Shown: in pieces, positions 44,101-53,726 of the stretch
Layout: every line of letters starts with the position of its first letter
Position numbering within the stretch: the first letter of the stretch is position 1
Assembly: GCA_905397405.1 (NCBI GenBank)
Contig: CAJPVJ010000002.1
Coordinates: forward strand, 124,001-188,000
DNA length: 64,000 bases
Reading direction: 5' to 3'
Source: Oppiella nova
Taxonomy: Eukaryota; Arthropoda; Arachnida; Sarcoptiformes; Oppiidae
The notes under the pieces: generated by a model
What the model was told of the DNA's origin: nothing
The model's database searches: none
The model's input: only the letters and a program-made list of their open reading frames with translations
Translations under genes and position numbers: made by a program

Positions 44101-44235
44101 GATCATGTTGGTGATTATGAAGAACAATTACTAGGGCAAGAAAATAATCACAATGACGAAATAGCTGATGATTTAGAAGAAATATTACTAACCAATTATT
44201 CAACTTCTAGATTAGAACTAGGAGATGAAAAATGA
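41158..44235 (+). CDS. vgrG: Type VI secretion tip protein VgrG with C-terminal extension
   Basis: 1025 residues. Order: gp27-like base (about 20-430), gp5-like OB fold (about 445-560: DEWGRIKVRFLFTRNED, then SAWVDVLTPWAGEGYGARFL and PRIGEIVVINFFDGNIDRP), DUF2345 (about 700-855), then an extension. The extension at about 860-920 looks like a transthyretin-like beta sandwich (FNLIFSDGSSLEGILDADGY, AKVTIPGD) and ends in a long acidic tail of about 90 residues. Such transthyretin domains dock effectors onto VgrG. Its stop overlaps the effector ATG by four bases (ATGA). No other T6SS structural genes are in the window, so it is an orphan vgrG island using a secretion system encoded elsewhere. Confidence 0.95.
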   Translation: MSNNIYTALEQLGLGAQKRAIHVLFSNSSLNDQVFLQRIDGTHTLNLGLSLQLTCLSTSASIALKSFIGSQVAVDIVNDKSELNRISGIVTKADVGASDGSLTIYRLTVEDPTALWKYRRNSRVFMNKSVIQVVDVLFQEWRERSPLFASSLTLDKTGLTKDYDVRPFIMQSNELDFDFIQRLLASEGISFLVDEAQHKVSSSSEQIQPQKLRLIDHNAQYKALDRRSIRFHRSSAVERQDSITAFTGLRSIQPTAVHVQRWQADALEQEEGAGSVLSKHKHSDNQNVASLALEQAFHVSPAWIQDLKGEDGVTKSGHVQIEKLNENLSKYFDLQAKKFTAISTVRDAYVGYWFEFNEHPEIDQHSGTDKEFLITSKAFYNQNNLPKDLNNQVTALLKQSHWQLNNIITNNKDERQANQLVLQRRSIDIVPEYNPLQQRPTTHPQRAKVVGMDGEEIHVDEWGRIKVRFLFTRNEDHTHDRGAGSNDNDTDSAWVDVLTPWAGEGYGARFLPRIGEIVVINFFDGNIDRPYVVGRIHEAQRHPSKFDHKGKLPDTKKLSGIKSKEYKGSGYNQLRFDDSTGQISVQLQSSHSASQLNLGNLSHPKETDTSEGRGEGFELRTDQWGALRAKQGLLLSTYSQDSASGYHLDAQETKSQLESGLNNSKALSEVAKNQQTDPLEILDDLKQFIEQIEQQSETKAKAFKQALMILTSPNSIALASNEDVHLSADGQISHSAGDSINLSTQKNLLAHAQSKISLFAAQEGARFYAGKGKVEIQAQGDGADLIARKGIQIISTEDAIYITSPKEIRLVADTSELKINGSGVFATTGGLFESKAGQHVLKGGSNLSAIVPVLPTINVLPKELELKYVYEDLKPVAQAPFNLIFSDGSSLEGILDADGYAKVTIPGDKIQPKVYYGFSSVEAKPDKEKVDNPFKDKKVMSITEAEQLIEQYNQQELDALLDDYFPDEIESMINGDTIEYDDHVGDYEEQLLGQENNHNDEIADDLEEILLTNYSTSRLELGDEK

Positions 44236-45764
44236 ATACTGCTGTAGCGAAAGCAACCTCACAAACTGTAAGAGTCACTGCTAAAGGTGAAGAGTCAGCA
44301 GCTCAATGGATCAAAGGTGTGCTTGATGGAAGTGGTTCAAGTCCTGCACAAATCATTGTTGCAGTGGTGATTGGTTGTATTCCTTTTGTAGGCCAAGGGG
44401 TCGATGTCGGGAATGTTATCGTTTCGGTCATAAAAATTGCTGAAAAGCCAGAAGATAAAGATAATTGGTTTGATTTGGTATTTAACCTAGTAGCTTTTGT
44501 TCCTGTAGCTGGTGATGGCTTAAAAATTGTTTTTAAGCAATTACGCTCAGGTAAAGCGATGGGCGCAATTTTAGATGCAATCCCAAGTAAGACTATGCGA
44601 GGGAATGTAGATAAATGGTTCAGGAATTTAAATTGGAATGCTTACACAAAAGAATTACAAAATACAAGTAACAAAATGATTGATGGTTTAATTGATGTTT
44701 TTGACAGTTGGATGACTCGGGCGGTATTGGGTAATGCAAGATTAAAGACCTTAGTGACCCAATTAAATCAAATGAAAAGAGTTGCCAATCAAAAAATTGA
44801 GATGGTGATGAAAGAAATGCAAGCTGCTCATGCAAAAGCAATTGCAACCCCTTATCCAAATACCACTGCAAAAGCTCCAATTGTTACAAAAACGCCAGCA
44901 CCTACACCAGTAGCACAGGCTAAAACACCTGCAACTCCTACCCCAACTCCAAAGGCAAAAACACCATCAACGCCAGCACCTAAAAGTTCAAGAAAACCGA
45001 ATGAAAAACCAGCACCTAAAACACCACAAAATGGGAGTGTACCTAAAAATACAGGTGGTAATAGAGTAAGCCCAGGTAGGAAAAATACTTCAAATCGCCG
45101 AAAGCAATTGAAAAGAAGAAAAAGATCAAATAAGGAGTTGGGTTCAGGTGGTGAGCATATCACGGATTACTACTATGTAAGACGTATGAAGAGTCGAACT
45201 AAAATCAATCATGATGGCGTACTTTATGAATATCATGATGATGGTCACAATGGTATAGATCATGTTTGGCATAGCTCAAGATTGGGGCATAAGTATCGTG
45301 TAACAGACAGTAAAGCTACTAATGCTCTAAGTCATAGAGCATTAATGACACCCAAAGCCGCAATGATGGCGTTAAAAATGGGGTTAGATGTTTATATGTC
45401 TACAGATCAAGATTATAAAGTTAAGAACACTGTAGGCACTACAGTAAGTGATGGTGTTCAGATGTCACATTTGTGGATTTCTCGAAAAATTGGTTCATCA
45501 AAAATAGTATCAGCACACGATAATCTGCTTGATGATATCGAAGCATGGGAACGAGTACAATTTAAAGTGTCAGCAGAAAAGAAGCTAGGTAGATCTGTTG
45601 CTATAAGGTGCCCTTATGATAGAAGCTTGGTTACTATTACAGGTGATAAATTTGACCATCATGAAAAATGTAAAGGACTGAATAAACCTAAATGCACTAG
45701 AACTGTAACTGCACATGGCATTAAATTAGAATTTGTTTTACCAAATGACATGTTGGAGCGATAA
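44232..45764 (+). CDS. Probable T6SS effector, PoNe-type nuclease
   Basis: 510 residues, overlapping vgrG. Two membrane-type helices lie at about 38-68 and 83-102 (IIVAVVIGCIPFVGQGVDVG), the usual T6SS effector entry region. A Pro/Thr/Lys-rich linker spans 205-285, then a basic stretch (RRKQLKRRKRSNK), then a C-terminal domain. That domain has GIDHVW (Asp343) and VTDSKA (Asp359, Lys361), the layout of a PD-(D/E)xK nuclease core. A Cys/His cluster (RCPYD, DHHEKCKG, PKC) ends it and may bind zinc. The next gene is a PoNi-type immunity protein, the partner of PoNe DNases, which supports DNase activity in rival cells. It looks whole. Confidence 0.75.
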   Translation: MNTAVAKATSQTVRVTAKGEESAAQWIKGVLDGSGSSPAQIIVAVVIGCIPFVGQGVDVGNVIVSVIKIAEKPEDKDNWFDLVFNLVAFVPVAGDGLKIVFKQLRSGKAMGAILDAIPSKTMRGNVDKWFRNLNWNAYTKELQNTSNKMIDGLIDVFDSWMTRAVLGNARLKTLVTQLNQMKRVANQKIEMVMKEMQAAHAKAIATPYPNTTAKAPIVTKTPAPTPVAQAKTPATPTPTPKAKTPSTPAPKSSRKPNEKPAPKTPQNGSVPKNTGGNRVSPGRKNTSNRRKQLKRRKRSNKELGSGGEHITDYYYVRRMKSRTKINHDGVLYEYHDDGHNGIDHVWHSSRLGHKYRVTDSKATNALSHRALMTPKAAMMALKMGLDVYMSTDQDYKVKNTVGTTVSDGVQMSHLWISRKIGSSKIVSAHDNLLDDIEAWERVQFKVSAEKKLGRSVAIRCPYDRSLVTITGDKFDHHEKCKGLNKPKCTRTVTAHGIKLEFVLPNDMLER

Positions 45765-45768
45765 AATA

Positions 45769-46836
45769 ATGTCAATAACAGTGAATGATCAAACAATAGA
45801 TTGGCAAAAATGGTTAAATTTAGAAATAAAAGATACAAACCTGTTTAGGGATAGTTTGCTTGAACAAAGAATGTATCATAAAAGATTTGATACATTTGTA
45901 AATGGGATTTATTCCGTTACAGATGGTTTTAGCAATTATAAAAATGATTCTAAATTTGGTGGATATATTGCAGCTGGTAGAAGACGAATTATAGATACTT
46001 TAGACTTAATTTCTTTGCAATATTCAGCTGGGGGTGACATAGATTTTATAAAAGAACTTTATCCTTATTTACTTCATTGGACTGAAGAATACGCAGAAAC
46101 AAGTCATCTCTATAATTTGAGTCCTGATGCTGATGGGCGATTTGTATGGCATATTGCTTTAAATACAGAGGATTATTGGTATATAGCATTCCGTTTGATT
46201 TGTTTTGGTTTATTGACTGGTTATGCAGATCAAATGGGTCGCGTAATACCAATTATAGATTACACAGAGGCTGTGCCAGAAGGACAAGAAAAAGATGGCT
46301 TAATTGAGCGTTTAGTTGCCCCTTTTATTTCTGATAGAGGCGTTCCACCAACTGAAGCAAGGCGACATTTACCTTATCGAAAATTAATCAAGGTGTTTGA
46401 CGCAGAAGAGGGTAAACGTCCTGAACTTATGTTGCAATATTTAGAAGATTGGTACGATGCTAGTCGTCGTGAACCCTATTATGAACAACATCCTGAAACT
46501 GATCTAAGATCAGGACGAAGTTATTATGGTTATTGGTCATGGGAAGCTGCTGCAGTAACATGGTTATTAAATATCGATGATACAATCTATCGAGAACATC
46601 AGTTCTACCCAAAAGACTTGGTTGATTTTGCTAGAAAACAAGCTGAGAATCCAACAGCTGAAATAATAATTGAACGAATTAAAGTAAAAGGTGGAGAGAA
46701 ATGTTCTAAAACTGGTTATTGGACGACCCCAGCTCAACCTGATACACGACCTTACTTCACACAAGGTGAAATATTACCAACATTATCAGAAACTGATTGG
46801 GGTGAAGTATATTGGTATTTTGATGGTGAAAAGTAA
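45769..46836 (+). CDS. PoNi-type (DUF1910/DUF1911) immunity protein
   Basis: 355 residues from the ATG at 45769, five bases after the effector's stop codon; GGAG is about 11 bases upstream. The N-terminal half is DUF1910-like and the 195-300 region DUF1911-like: YYGYWSWEAAAVTWLLNIDD, then QFYPKDLVDFAR, the PoNi hallmark. PoNi proteins bind and block PoNe DNases, so this protects the producer. A separate C-terminal module (312-355: C-x3-GYW, Y-F-x-QGEI, DWGE) also ends the next immunity protein. A terminator follows. Confidence 0.8.
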   Translation: MSITVNDQTIDWQKWLNLEIKDTNLFRDSLLEQRMYHKRFDTFVNGIYSVTDGFSNYKNDSKFGGYIAAGRRRIIDTLDLISLQYSAGGDIDFIKELYPYLLHWTEEYAETSHLYNLSPDADGRFVWHIALNTEDYWYIAFRLICFGLLTGYADQMGRVIPIIDYTEAVPEGQEKDGLIERLVAPFISDRGVPPTEARRHLPYRKLIKVFDAEEGKRPELMLQYLEDWYDASRREPYYEQHPETDLRSGRSYYGYWSWEAAAVTWLLNIDDTIYREHQFYPKDLVDFARKQAENPTAEIIIERIKVKGGEKCSKTGYWTTPAQPDTRPYFTQGEILPTLSETDWGEVYWYFDGEK

Positions 46837-46850
46837 AATTTTGAGTTAGT

Positions 46851-46880
46851 AAAACCATCCATAAAAATATGGTTTTCTTT
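46851..46880 (+). terminator. Terminator after the effector-immunity pair
   Basis: AAAACCAT pairs with ATGGTTTT over a 10-base loop, then CTTTTT. Confidence 0.75.
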
Positions 46881-47172
46881 TTAGTTAGAATAAAATAGTA
46901 ATGAATTACATATGATAATTATGCTTAATTTTGAAGTAACTAATCGAAAGTGATAATGCACTATTATAATATTCAGCGTATTCATACTCTAAAATCTGAA
47001 GGATAAAACTCATGATTAGTTTTATCTGTTTCTTAGTGGGATTACTTAGTTTTTCTCACTTAGTGTACTCACAATATTAGTTTTTAGCTTAATCACTCTC
47101 TACTTATATCGAGTATGTTATTACTTTAACTTTCAAAAACTTCAAACTTACTCATCATATCTTTATGGTGGA

Positions 47173-48375
47173 TTGAGCACAGGGTTAATTTTAAGATTAG
47201 GTATTTATTGTTGGTTAAGTCAAAACTATGTATTACTGATAATTATCCTACCAATAATCGGGGTTCTCCTGATTGTGGTTTATGAAGAATTATTTAAAAA
47301 ACATTATTCTCTTAGTCTTATTGCTTTTGGGGAAAGTGAAGAGCTTTGTACTAAAAAACCAGAGATTAAAAATGATTGTGCGAAAGTATATTTGCAGTTG
47401 AAGGACAAAAAACCAAATCCAAGCAGTTTTTATACCTTTAGTCCGAAAGAAGCCTATTTGCTTGAGCAATTTAGCACTTTGCATTTTTTTGAAATTGTAC
47501 GTAATAATCGTCGCCAATTTTTAGATGGTTTAGAAGAATTATTTGAAATATATATGCATAATCTTCCTTATAACTTAAGAGATTTTCCTTTACCTGAACG
47601 GGCAGATATTAATTGGGGCGGTACAGTTTTACCAAACTTTAGGTCCACGATGGATCGGATAGAATATGCTTATATAAAAATAAAATCAGGTGATTTTACT
47701 TATCTAAATTGTGTGGGGGAAATTCGTTCGAATGACAAGGGTCTAAGTGAATTTTCTCCACATTGGATGGATGATCTACCTAACGATAAAGTACGACAAT
47801 GTTGGGATTATTATTCAATTACAAATCAATATGCCTCAGTTATTAGAAATTCTTACCCAAAAAATTGGAATATGGATTTTCTTGAAGCCGAATTTCCAGA
47901 AGCAGCTATATTTCAAGGAATTGATATTGATTTACCAAACTCTTATCCAATATATCGGATAAATTTTGAAATAACCGTTAAATCTAATGAGAAAGTAAAA
48001 AAGACTGGGATTTATATTTGTGAAGAAGATAAGAAGCGTATTGAGTTTATGGCTTCAAGCAAAGAAGAGGATAGAGGGTGGGGAAGTGTAGTACCAATCG
48101 GGGTGGATCCAGACACATATGAAACATTGTATGCTGAAGTGAATTGGATATTAATTGAAAGAATTGCTGATGAAGGTGGTTCAGATAATTCTTTGGATAT
48201 TGAAAATATAAAGGCCTTATCAAGCCAAAGTTGCCCAAGATCAGGATATTGGTGGAGTCCAGCAAAAAAATCTCAATCTCGTTATTTTGAACAAGGAGAA
48301 ATTTTTCCAAAAATTGAAAATAGTGATTGGGGTGAAACGATTTGGTATTTAGAAATCACTAATAAACTACAGTGA
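47173..48375 (+). CDS. Imm71/72-like immunity protein with N-terminal membrane part
   Basis: 400 residues from a TTG at 47173. Two hydrophobic segments open it (RLGIYCWLSQNYVLLIIILP), then a soluble region with FYTFSPKEAYLLEQFSTLHF, and a C-terminal module beginning Cys354 (CPRSGYWWSPA, YFEQGEIFP, SDWGETIWY) that I associate with the Imm71/Imm72 families. No cognate effector is adjacent, so it looks like an orphan immunity gene kept after its partner was lost or guarding against rivals. The true start may be an ATG at 47012 with a good AGGA site that opens a hydrophobic stretch in a different frame, so the 5' end looks disturbed, or the sequence has an error there. Confidence 0.6.
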   Translation: MSTGLILRLGIYCWLSQNYVLLIIILPIIGVLLIVVYEELFKKHYSLSLIAFGESEELCTKKPEIKNDCAKVYLQLKDKKPNPSSFYTFSPKEAYLLEQFSTLHFFEIVRNNRRQFLDGLEELFEIYMHNLPYNLRDFPLPERADINWGGTVLPNFRSTMDRIEYAYIKIKSGDFTYLNCVGEIRSNDKGLSEFSPHWMDDLPNDKVRQCWDYYSITNQYASVIRNSYPKNWNMDFLEAEFPEAAIFQGIDIDLPNSYPIYRINFEITVKSNEKVKKTGIYICEEDKKRIEFMASSKEEDRGWGSVVPIGVDPDTYETLYAEVNWILIERIADEGGSDNSLDIENIKALSSQSCPRSGYWWSPAKKSQSRYFEQGEIFPKIENSDWGETIWYLEITNKLQ

Positions 48376-48454
48376 AATATTTTAAGATTTAACCGCAAGA
48401 AATAGTGCTTTCATAAAGTGAAACTTGGTTATATTCCAGAACATCTTATTACAT

Positions 48455-48483
48455 AAAAGTCCCATCGAACTGCATGGGATTTT
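48455..48483. terminator. Bidirectional terminator between the immunity gene and benE
   Basis: TCCCAT/ATGGGA stem with AAAA and TTTT flanks and one bulged G; serves both converging genes. Confidence 0.6.
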
Positions 48484-48511
48484 ATGCTGATTGTTAAGTG
48501 AATATGCTGGT

Positions 48512-49738
48512 TTATTGACTTTGCGGCGAGTCTTGTACTGGGGTTGGAATGACAGCCTTTGATTGTTGTCGAGTTAAAATCAAGTGTGCGATCATGCCAA
48601 TACAAATTCCCCAGAAAACCGAACTAAATCCTAAAAAATGCATACCTGATACAGTGGCAAGAAAAGTAATGACGGCAGCATCTCGTTGTGTTTCATCTTT
48701 CATTGCAATACCAAGATTGGTGGTAATTGCTCCGAGTAAGGCCAATCCAGCAAGTGCCGCAATCAACTCTTTGGGAAGTATGCTAAATAGCATCACCAAA
48801 CTGCCTGCAAATAATCCCCCTAAAATATAGAAGATGCCATTGGCAATACCTGCGATATAGCGTTTTTCTTTCAATTCATGCGAATCTTTACCCGTGCAAA
48901 GTGCAGCAGTAATCGCTGCTAACACAATCGTGATTCCACCAGTAAAAGCCACAGCAATAGAGGTGATACTGGCTATGCTTAAAATCGGTTTAGCAGGTGT
49001 TTCGTAATGATTCAGTTTGAGAATTGCCATACCCGGCAAGAACTGACCCGTTAAACTGACAATTGTAAGTGGAATTGCAAGGTTTAATGTAGAAGACCAG
49101 GTCCACTCTGGGCTGATCAGAACAGGAACTGCCAATGAAAAATCCATTGGTACTGGATTGATTTTTCCAAAGATAAAACTGAGCGCAATACCTGAAAATA
49201 ATACCCAAATTATGGCATAGCGAGGTGAAAAGCGTTTTGCCAGTAAAAAACAGATCAGCATACCAAAAACGACATAGGGCATTGTGTCAGTAGCTTTAAA
49301 CAGACCTAAACCAAATTGGAACAAAATTCCAGCCATCATTCCCGCTGCCAGCCCTTGTGGTATCCATTTTAAAAGTTTGTCAAAAGAACCAGTAATCCCA
49401 ATGATAAAAATAATGATTGCAGAAGTAATATAGGCTGCAACAACTTCATTGAGGGAAATATGCGGAAATAAAGCCACCAAGAGCGCCGTTCCCGGTGCTG
49501 ACCATGCGGTAATAATCGGCGTTTTAAACTTAATGGATAAAATGATTCCAGTGATTGCCGCGCCAATAGAGCTCCCCCAGATCCATGATGCCATCATGGT
49601 TGAGGAAACATTGGCTTGTTGAGCGGCCTGAAAAAAAATGATCATTGGCCCTGCATAAGAAATCAGTACAGCTAAAAATCCTGCAACTGTCGCTGACAAA
49701 GACCAATCTTGTTTTAACGTTTTGAACAGGGATGCCAT
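48512..49738 (-). CDS. benE: Benzoate/H+ symporter BenE
   Basis: 408 residues from the ATG at 49738 (GGAGG nine bases upstream). A BenE-family membrane protein with about 11-12 helices: WSLSATVAGFLAVLISYAGP and FFQAAQQANVSSTMMASWIW at the start, and GKDSHELKEKRYIAGIANGI in a cytoplasmic loop. It is the last gene of the catA-benABCDE run and gives a second benzoate uptake route besides BenK. 60 bp separate it from benD. The Gln/Ser/Pro-rich tail is typical. Confidence 0.93.
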   Translation of the reverse strand: MASLFKTLKQDWSLSATVAGFLAVLISYAGPMIIFFQAAQQANVSSTMMASWIWGSSIGAAITGIILSIKFKTPIITAWSAPGTALLVALFPHISLNEVVAAYITSAIIIFIIGITGSFDKLLKWIPQGLAAGMMAGILFQFGLGLFKATDTMPYVVFGMLICFLLAKRFSPRYAIIWVLFSGIALSFIFGKINPVPMDFSLAVPVLISPEWTWSSTLNLAIPLTIVSLTGQFLPGMAILKLNHYETPAKPILSIASITSIAVAFTGGITIVLAAITAALCTGKDSHELKEKRYIAGIANGIFYILGGLFAGSLVMLFSILPKELIAALAGLALLGAITTNLGIAMKDETQRDAAVITFLATVSGMHFLGFSSVFWGICIGMIAHLILTRQQSKAVIPTPVQDSPQSQ

Positions 49739-49798
49739 TGGGCAAAGCCTCCATGCATTGAATTTCAATGATCCTGCTACATAAAAAGGAGACCAGTT

Positions 49799-50584
49799 TT
49801 AACCCTGATCACCACCACCTACAGGAACAATAGTACCTGTCATATAAGAGGATTCATCAGACGCAAGAAATAATATTGCATTGACTTGTTCCTGAATCGA
49901 ACCATAACGGCCCATAAAAGTGCGATCAATGGTTTGATCTACCACATCTTGCATCCATTGTTTTTCATTTTCGGTCAATGCCATAGTATTACGAGGGACT
50001 TTACGTGGAGGTGCTTCTGTACCGCCAGTCGCAACAGCATTAACCCGAATACCATCTTTGGCATGTTCAAATGCAAGTGCTGTGGTTAGACCATTTACAC
50101 CACCTTTGGAGGCTGAATAGGGCACTCGATGAATCCCACATGTTGCAATAGAAGATACATTAACAATGGTACCTTTCTGATTTTTGATCATTTCGGGCAG
50201 GACTGCTCGACAACACCATAAGCTTGGAAATAGTGAGCGATGCACTTCTTTGATGATTTCTTCTTCAGAAAACGTTTGAAACGGTTTCATCCAAATTGCA
50301 CCGCCGACATTGTTAATCAAAATATCAACACGCTTATAGCGTTCAATAGCTTTAGCAACGACAGCTTGAGCACCCGCTAAAGTTTCCAGATCTGCATTGA
50401 CGGTGATTGCATCACCGCCATTTTTGTTAATTTCAACAAGCACGTCTTCGACATATTCTGAACGGTCAGCCATAACCACATGCGCACCTTCCGCTGCCAC
50501 TTGTAGGGCGACACCACGACCAATACCTTGTGCGGCACCAGTAACAATGACAACTTTGTTTTTAAATCTTTGGCGATCTGACAT
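49799..50584 (-). CDS. benD: cis-1,2-dihydroxycyclohexa-3,5-diene-1-carboxylate dehydrogenase
   Basis: 261 residues, the size of ADP1 BenD. It is a short-chain dehydrogenase with TGAAQGIGRGVALQVAAEGA (NAD fold), NNVGGAIW and the catalytic Ser and Tyr-x3-Lys (NVSSIATCG, VPYSASKGG). It oxidises benzoate diol to catechol with NAD+ and loss of CO2. Its presence shows the dioxygenase next door works on benzoate rather than anthranilate, which needs no such enzyme. It is 28 bp after benC. Confidence 0.95.
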   Translation of the reverse strand: MSDRQRFKNKVVIVTGAAQGIGRGVALQVAAEGAHVVMADRSEYVEDVLVEINKNGGDAITVNADLETLAGAQAVVAKAIERYKRVDILINNVGGAIWMKPFQTFSEEEIIKEVHRSLFPSLWCCRAVLPEMIKNQKGTIVNVSSIATCGIHRVPYSASKGGVNGLTTALAFEHAKDGIRVNAVATGGTEAPPRKVPRNTMALTENEKQWMQDVVDQTIDRTFMGRYGSIQEQVNAILFLASDESSYMTGTIVPVGGGDQG

Positions 50585-50611
50585 TCTTCTCAGCTCCTGA
50601 ACAGTACGATT

Positions 50612-51703
<1,092 letters not shown>

Positions 51704-51737
51704 TCATATTTTTGTTTACACAATTCGAGATAAAAAA

Positions 51738-52247
51738 TTAGAGGTGGTAAATATCGATAACTTGGTTGATGTAGTCATTTTTTAGCACCACATATTTATT
51801 CAGAATTTGTGGTTGTGCAGCAGAAAAGTCGATGACATAACGAGACATACCAAAGTAGCTATAACTGTTTTTGTAACGAAAGCTCAGTGTATTCCAGTTA
51901 AAGCGGACTGTGACTTTGTCACCATCTCTTTCGATAATTTCAATATTGCTAATATTGTGGCAAGTGCGTGTATCAGGCATGGTTGCCGAAGAACGTTCAG
52001 TTTTAATCCGAAAAACACGGTCTTCCAAACCTTGACGGTCAGGGTAATAAATCAAAGAAATTTCAGACTGAGGATCTTCGGTCAAACGATCATCATCATC
52101 CCAAGCAGGCATCCAAAAACATGCCGAGGGTGAGTAGCAGGCGAGCCATTGATCCCATTGTTCATCATCTAAAAAACGTGCTTCGCGGTAGAGAAATTGC
52201 GCAATATTTTCTAAAGAAACTTGATCGATGTTTGCAGTTGCATTCAT
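51738..52247 (-). CDS. benB: Benzoate 1,2-dioxygenase small (beta) subunit
   Basis: 169 residues with the ring-hydroxylating dioxygenase beta fold: [40 protein letters not shown] and [20 protein letters not shown]. It forms the alpha3-beta3 oxygenase with BenA. It overlaps benA by four bases (ATGA). AntB is the alternative, ruled out by benD in the same operon. Confidence 0.93.
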   Translation of the reverse strand: MNATANIDQVSLENIAQFLYREARFLDDEQWDQWLACYSPSACFWMPAWDDDDRLTEDPQSEISLIYYPDRQGLEDRVFRIKTERSSATMPDTRTCHNISNIEIIERDGDKVTVRFNWNTLSFRYKNSYSYFGMSRYVIDFSAAQPQILNKYVVLKNDYINQVIDIYHL

Positions 52248-53644
52248 GCTGTTGCTCCTTGCTGAGATGTTTCTTGTTGAGCAAGATTTTTTTCAGATTG
52301 AATGGCATGTTTCATCATTTCTAACCAATATTGATGTTGGGCAAGATATAAGCCTTCATCTTCTGTTTTAATACCACTCAGTTTAGGTTTTAAGCCAATT
52401 TCATTGGCCGCATCATCAGGTCCTTGAATCCAGTGTTTAGACCCACGGCACATGTCATTCCATTCAAGCTCAATACCAGCATAACCCGCTTGACAGGCAC
52501 GGAATTCTTCAAGGTCATCAGGGGTTGCCATGCCCGAAGCATTAAAGAAATCTTCGTATTGGCGAATACGTCGTGTACGCGCTTCAGGACTTTCACCTAC
52601 AGGTGCAATACAGTAAATCGTCACTTCAGTTTTATTGACTGAAATTGGACGCAATACACGAATTTGTGAACCAAATTGATCCATGAAATAGACATTTGGA
52701 TAAAGGCATAAGTTACGTGAACGTTCGATCATCCATTTCGACATTGGGGCACCGAATTTTTCAGTGTACTCATCAGCTTTTGGATAATTAGGACGATCTT
52801 CAGGGTTTGCCCATTGGGTCCATAACAGCATATGTCCATGCTCAAAACCGTATGAACCGCCACCTTGTTTGCCCCAAGCACCTGCACTCATTGCACGGAC
52901 ATTGTCATTTTCTTGCTGTTTTTCTTTACGCTGCTGTGTGGTCGCTGCATAGTTCCAATGTACAGCTGAAACATGATAACCATCTGCACCATTTTCAGCA
53001 GTCAGTTTCCAGTTACCTTCATAGGTATAGGTTGAAGCACCACGTAAAACTTCTAAGCCTTGCTCAGATTGATCAACAATCATGTCAATGATTTTGGTTG
53101 TTTCACCTAAAAATTCTTCTAAACTTGGTACATCTGGATTTAAACTGCCAAATAAGAAACCTTTATAGCTTTCAAAACGAGCTACTTTTTTCAGATCGTG
53201 TGAACCTTCTTTATTGAAGCAGTCTGAATAACCAGCATCGCTTGGATCTTTAACTTTGAGTAATTTCCCAGAGTTATTAAATGTCCATCCATGGAATGGG
53301 CATGTATAAGTCGCTTTATTACCACGCTTATGCCGACAAAGCTGTGCGCCACGGTGTGAACACGCGTTGATCATGGCATTTAATTCACCATTGCGATTAC
53401 GCGCAATCATAATGGGCTGACGCCCCATAGTGGTGGTGTAATAATCGTTGTTATTTGGAATTTGGCTTTCATGTGCCAAGTAAACCCAGTTGCCTTCAAA
53501 GATGTATTTCATTTCTAGGTCAAAAAGGGCTTGATCTGTGAAAACAGAACGATGAAGTTTAAATTCACCCGTTTCAAAATTATCGACTAAAAGTTCGTCA
53601 ATTCGATCAAGATGGCTGGTATTTATAACAGGAATACGTGGCAT
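52244..53644 (-). CDS. benA: Benzoate 1,2-dioxygenase large (alpha) subunit
   Basis: 466 residues from the ATG at 53644 (GGAGA six bases upstream), near the ADP1 size. Rieske [2Fe-2S] ligands are Cys95-x-His97 ([10 protein letters not shown]) and Cys115-x2-His118 (CPFHGW). The mononuclear iron site is in [12 protein letters not shown] with the facial Asp further on. It dihydroxylates benzoate to the cis-diol. It follows catA by 83 bp with no terminator seen, so catA-benABCDE may be one transcript. Confidence 0.95.
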   Translation of the reverse strand: MPRIPVINTSHLDRIDELLVDNFETGEFKLHRSVFTDQALFDLEMKYIFEGNWVYLAHESQIPNNNDYYTTTMGRQPIMIARNRNGELNAMINACSHRGAQLCRHKRGNKATYTCPFHGWTFNNSGKLLKVKDPSDAGYSDCFNKEGSHDLKKVARFESYKGFLFGSLNPDVPSLEEFLGETTKIIDMIVDQSEQGLEVLRGASTYTYEGNWKLTAENGADGYHVSAVHWNYAATTQQRKEKQQENDNVRAMSAGAWGKQGGGSYGFEHGHMLLWTQWANPEDRPNYPKADEYTEKFGAPMSKWMIERSRNLCLYPNVYFMDQFGSQIRVLRPISVNKTEVTIYCIAPVGESPEARTRRIRQYEDFFNASGMATPDDLEEFRACQAGYAGIELEWNDMCRGSKHWIQGPDDAANEIGLKPKLSGIKTEDEGLYLAQHQYWLEMMKHAIQSEKNLAQQETSQQGATA

Positions 53645-53726
53645 ATGGGTTCTCCGACTTTCCAAAAGAGAGGAAGTCCCCGAAGTGCTGCAATAGTGCA
53701 AACATTTCGGTTCCGTGCGTGTGGGG

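Noticed and set aside
44852-45163. Minus-strand ORF opposite the effector linker
   Set aside because: Shadow of the Pro/Thr/Lys-rich repeat; no start context.
51738-53644. antAB (anthranilate dioxygenase) instead of benAB
   Set aside because: benD and benE follow in the same run and BenM lies upstream, which is the benzoate arrangement.
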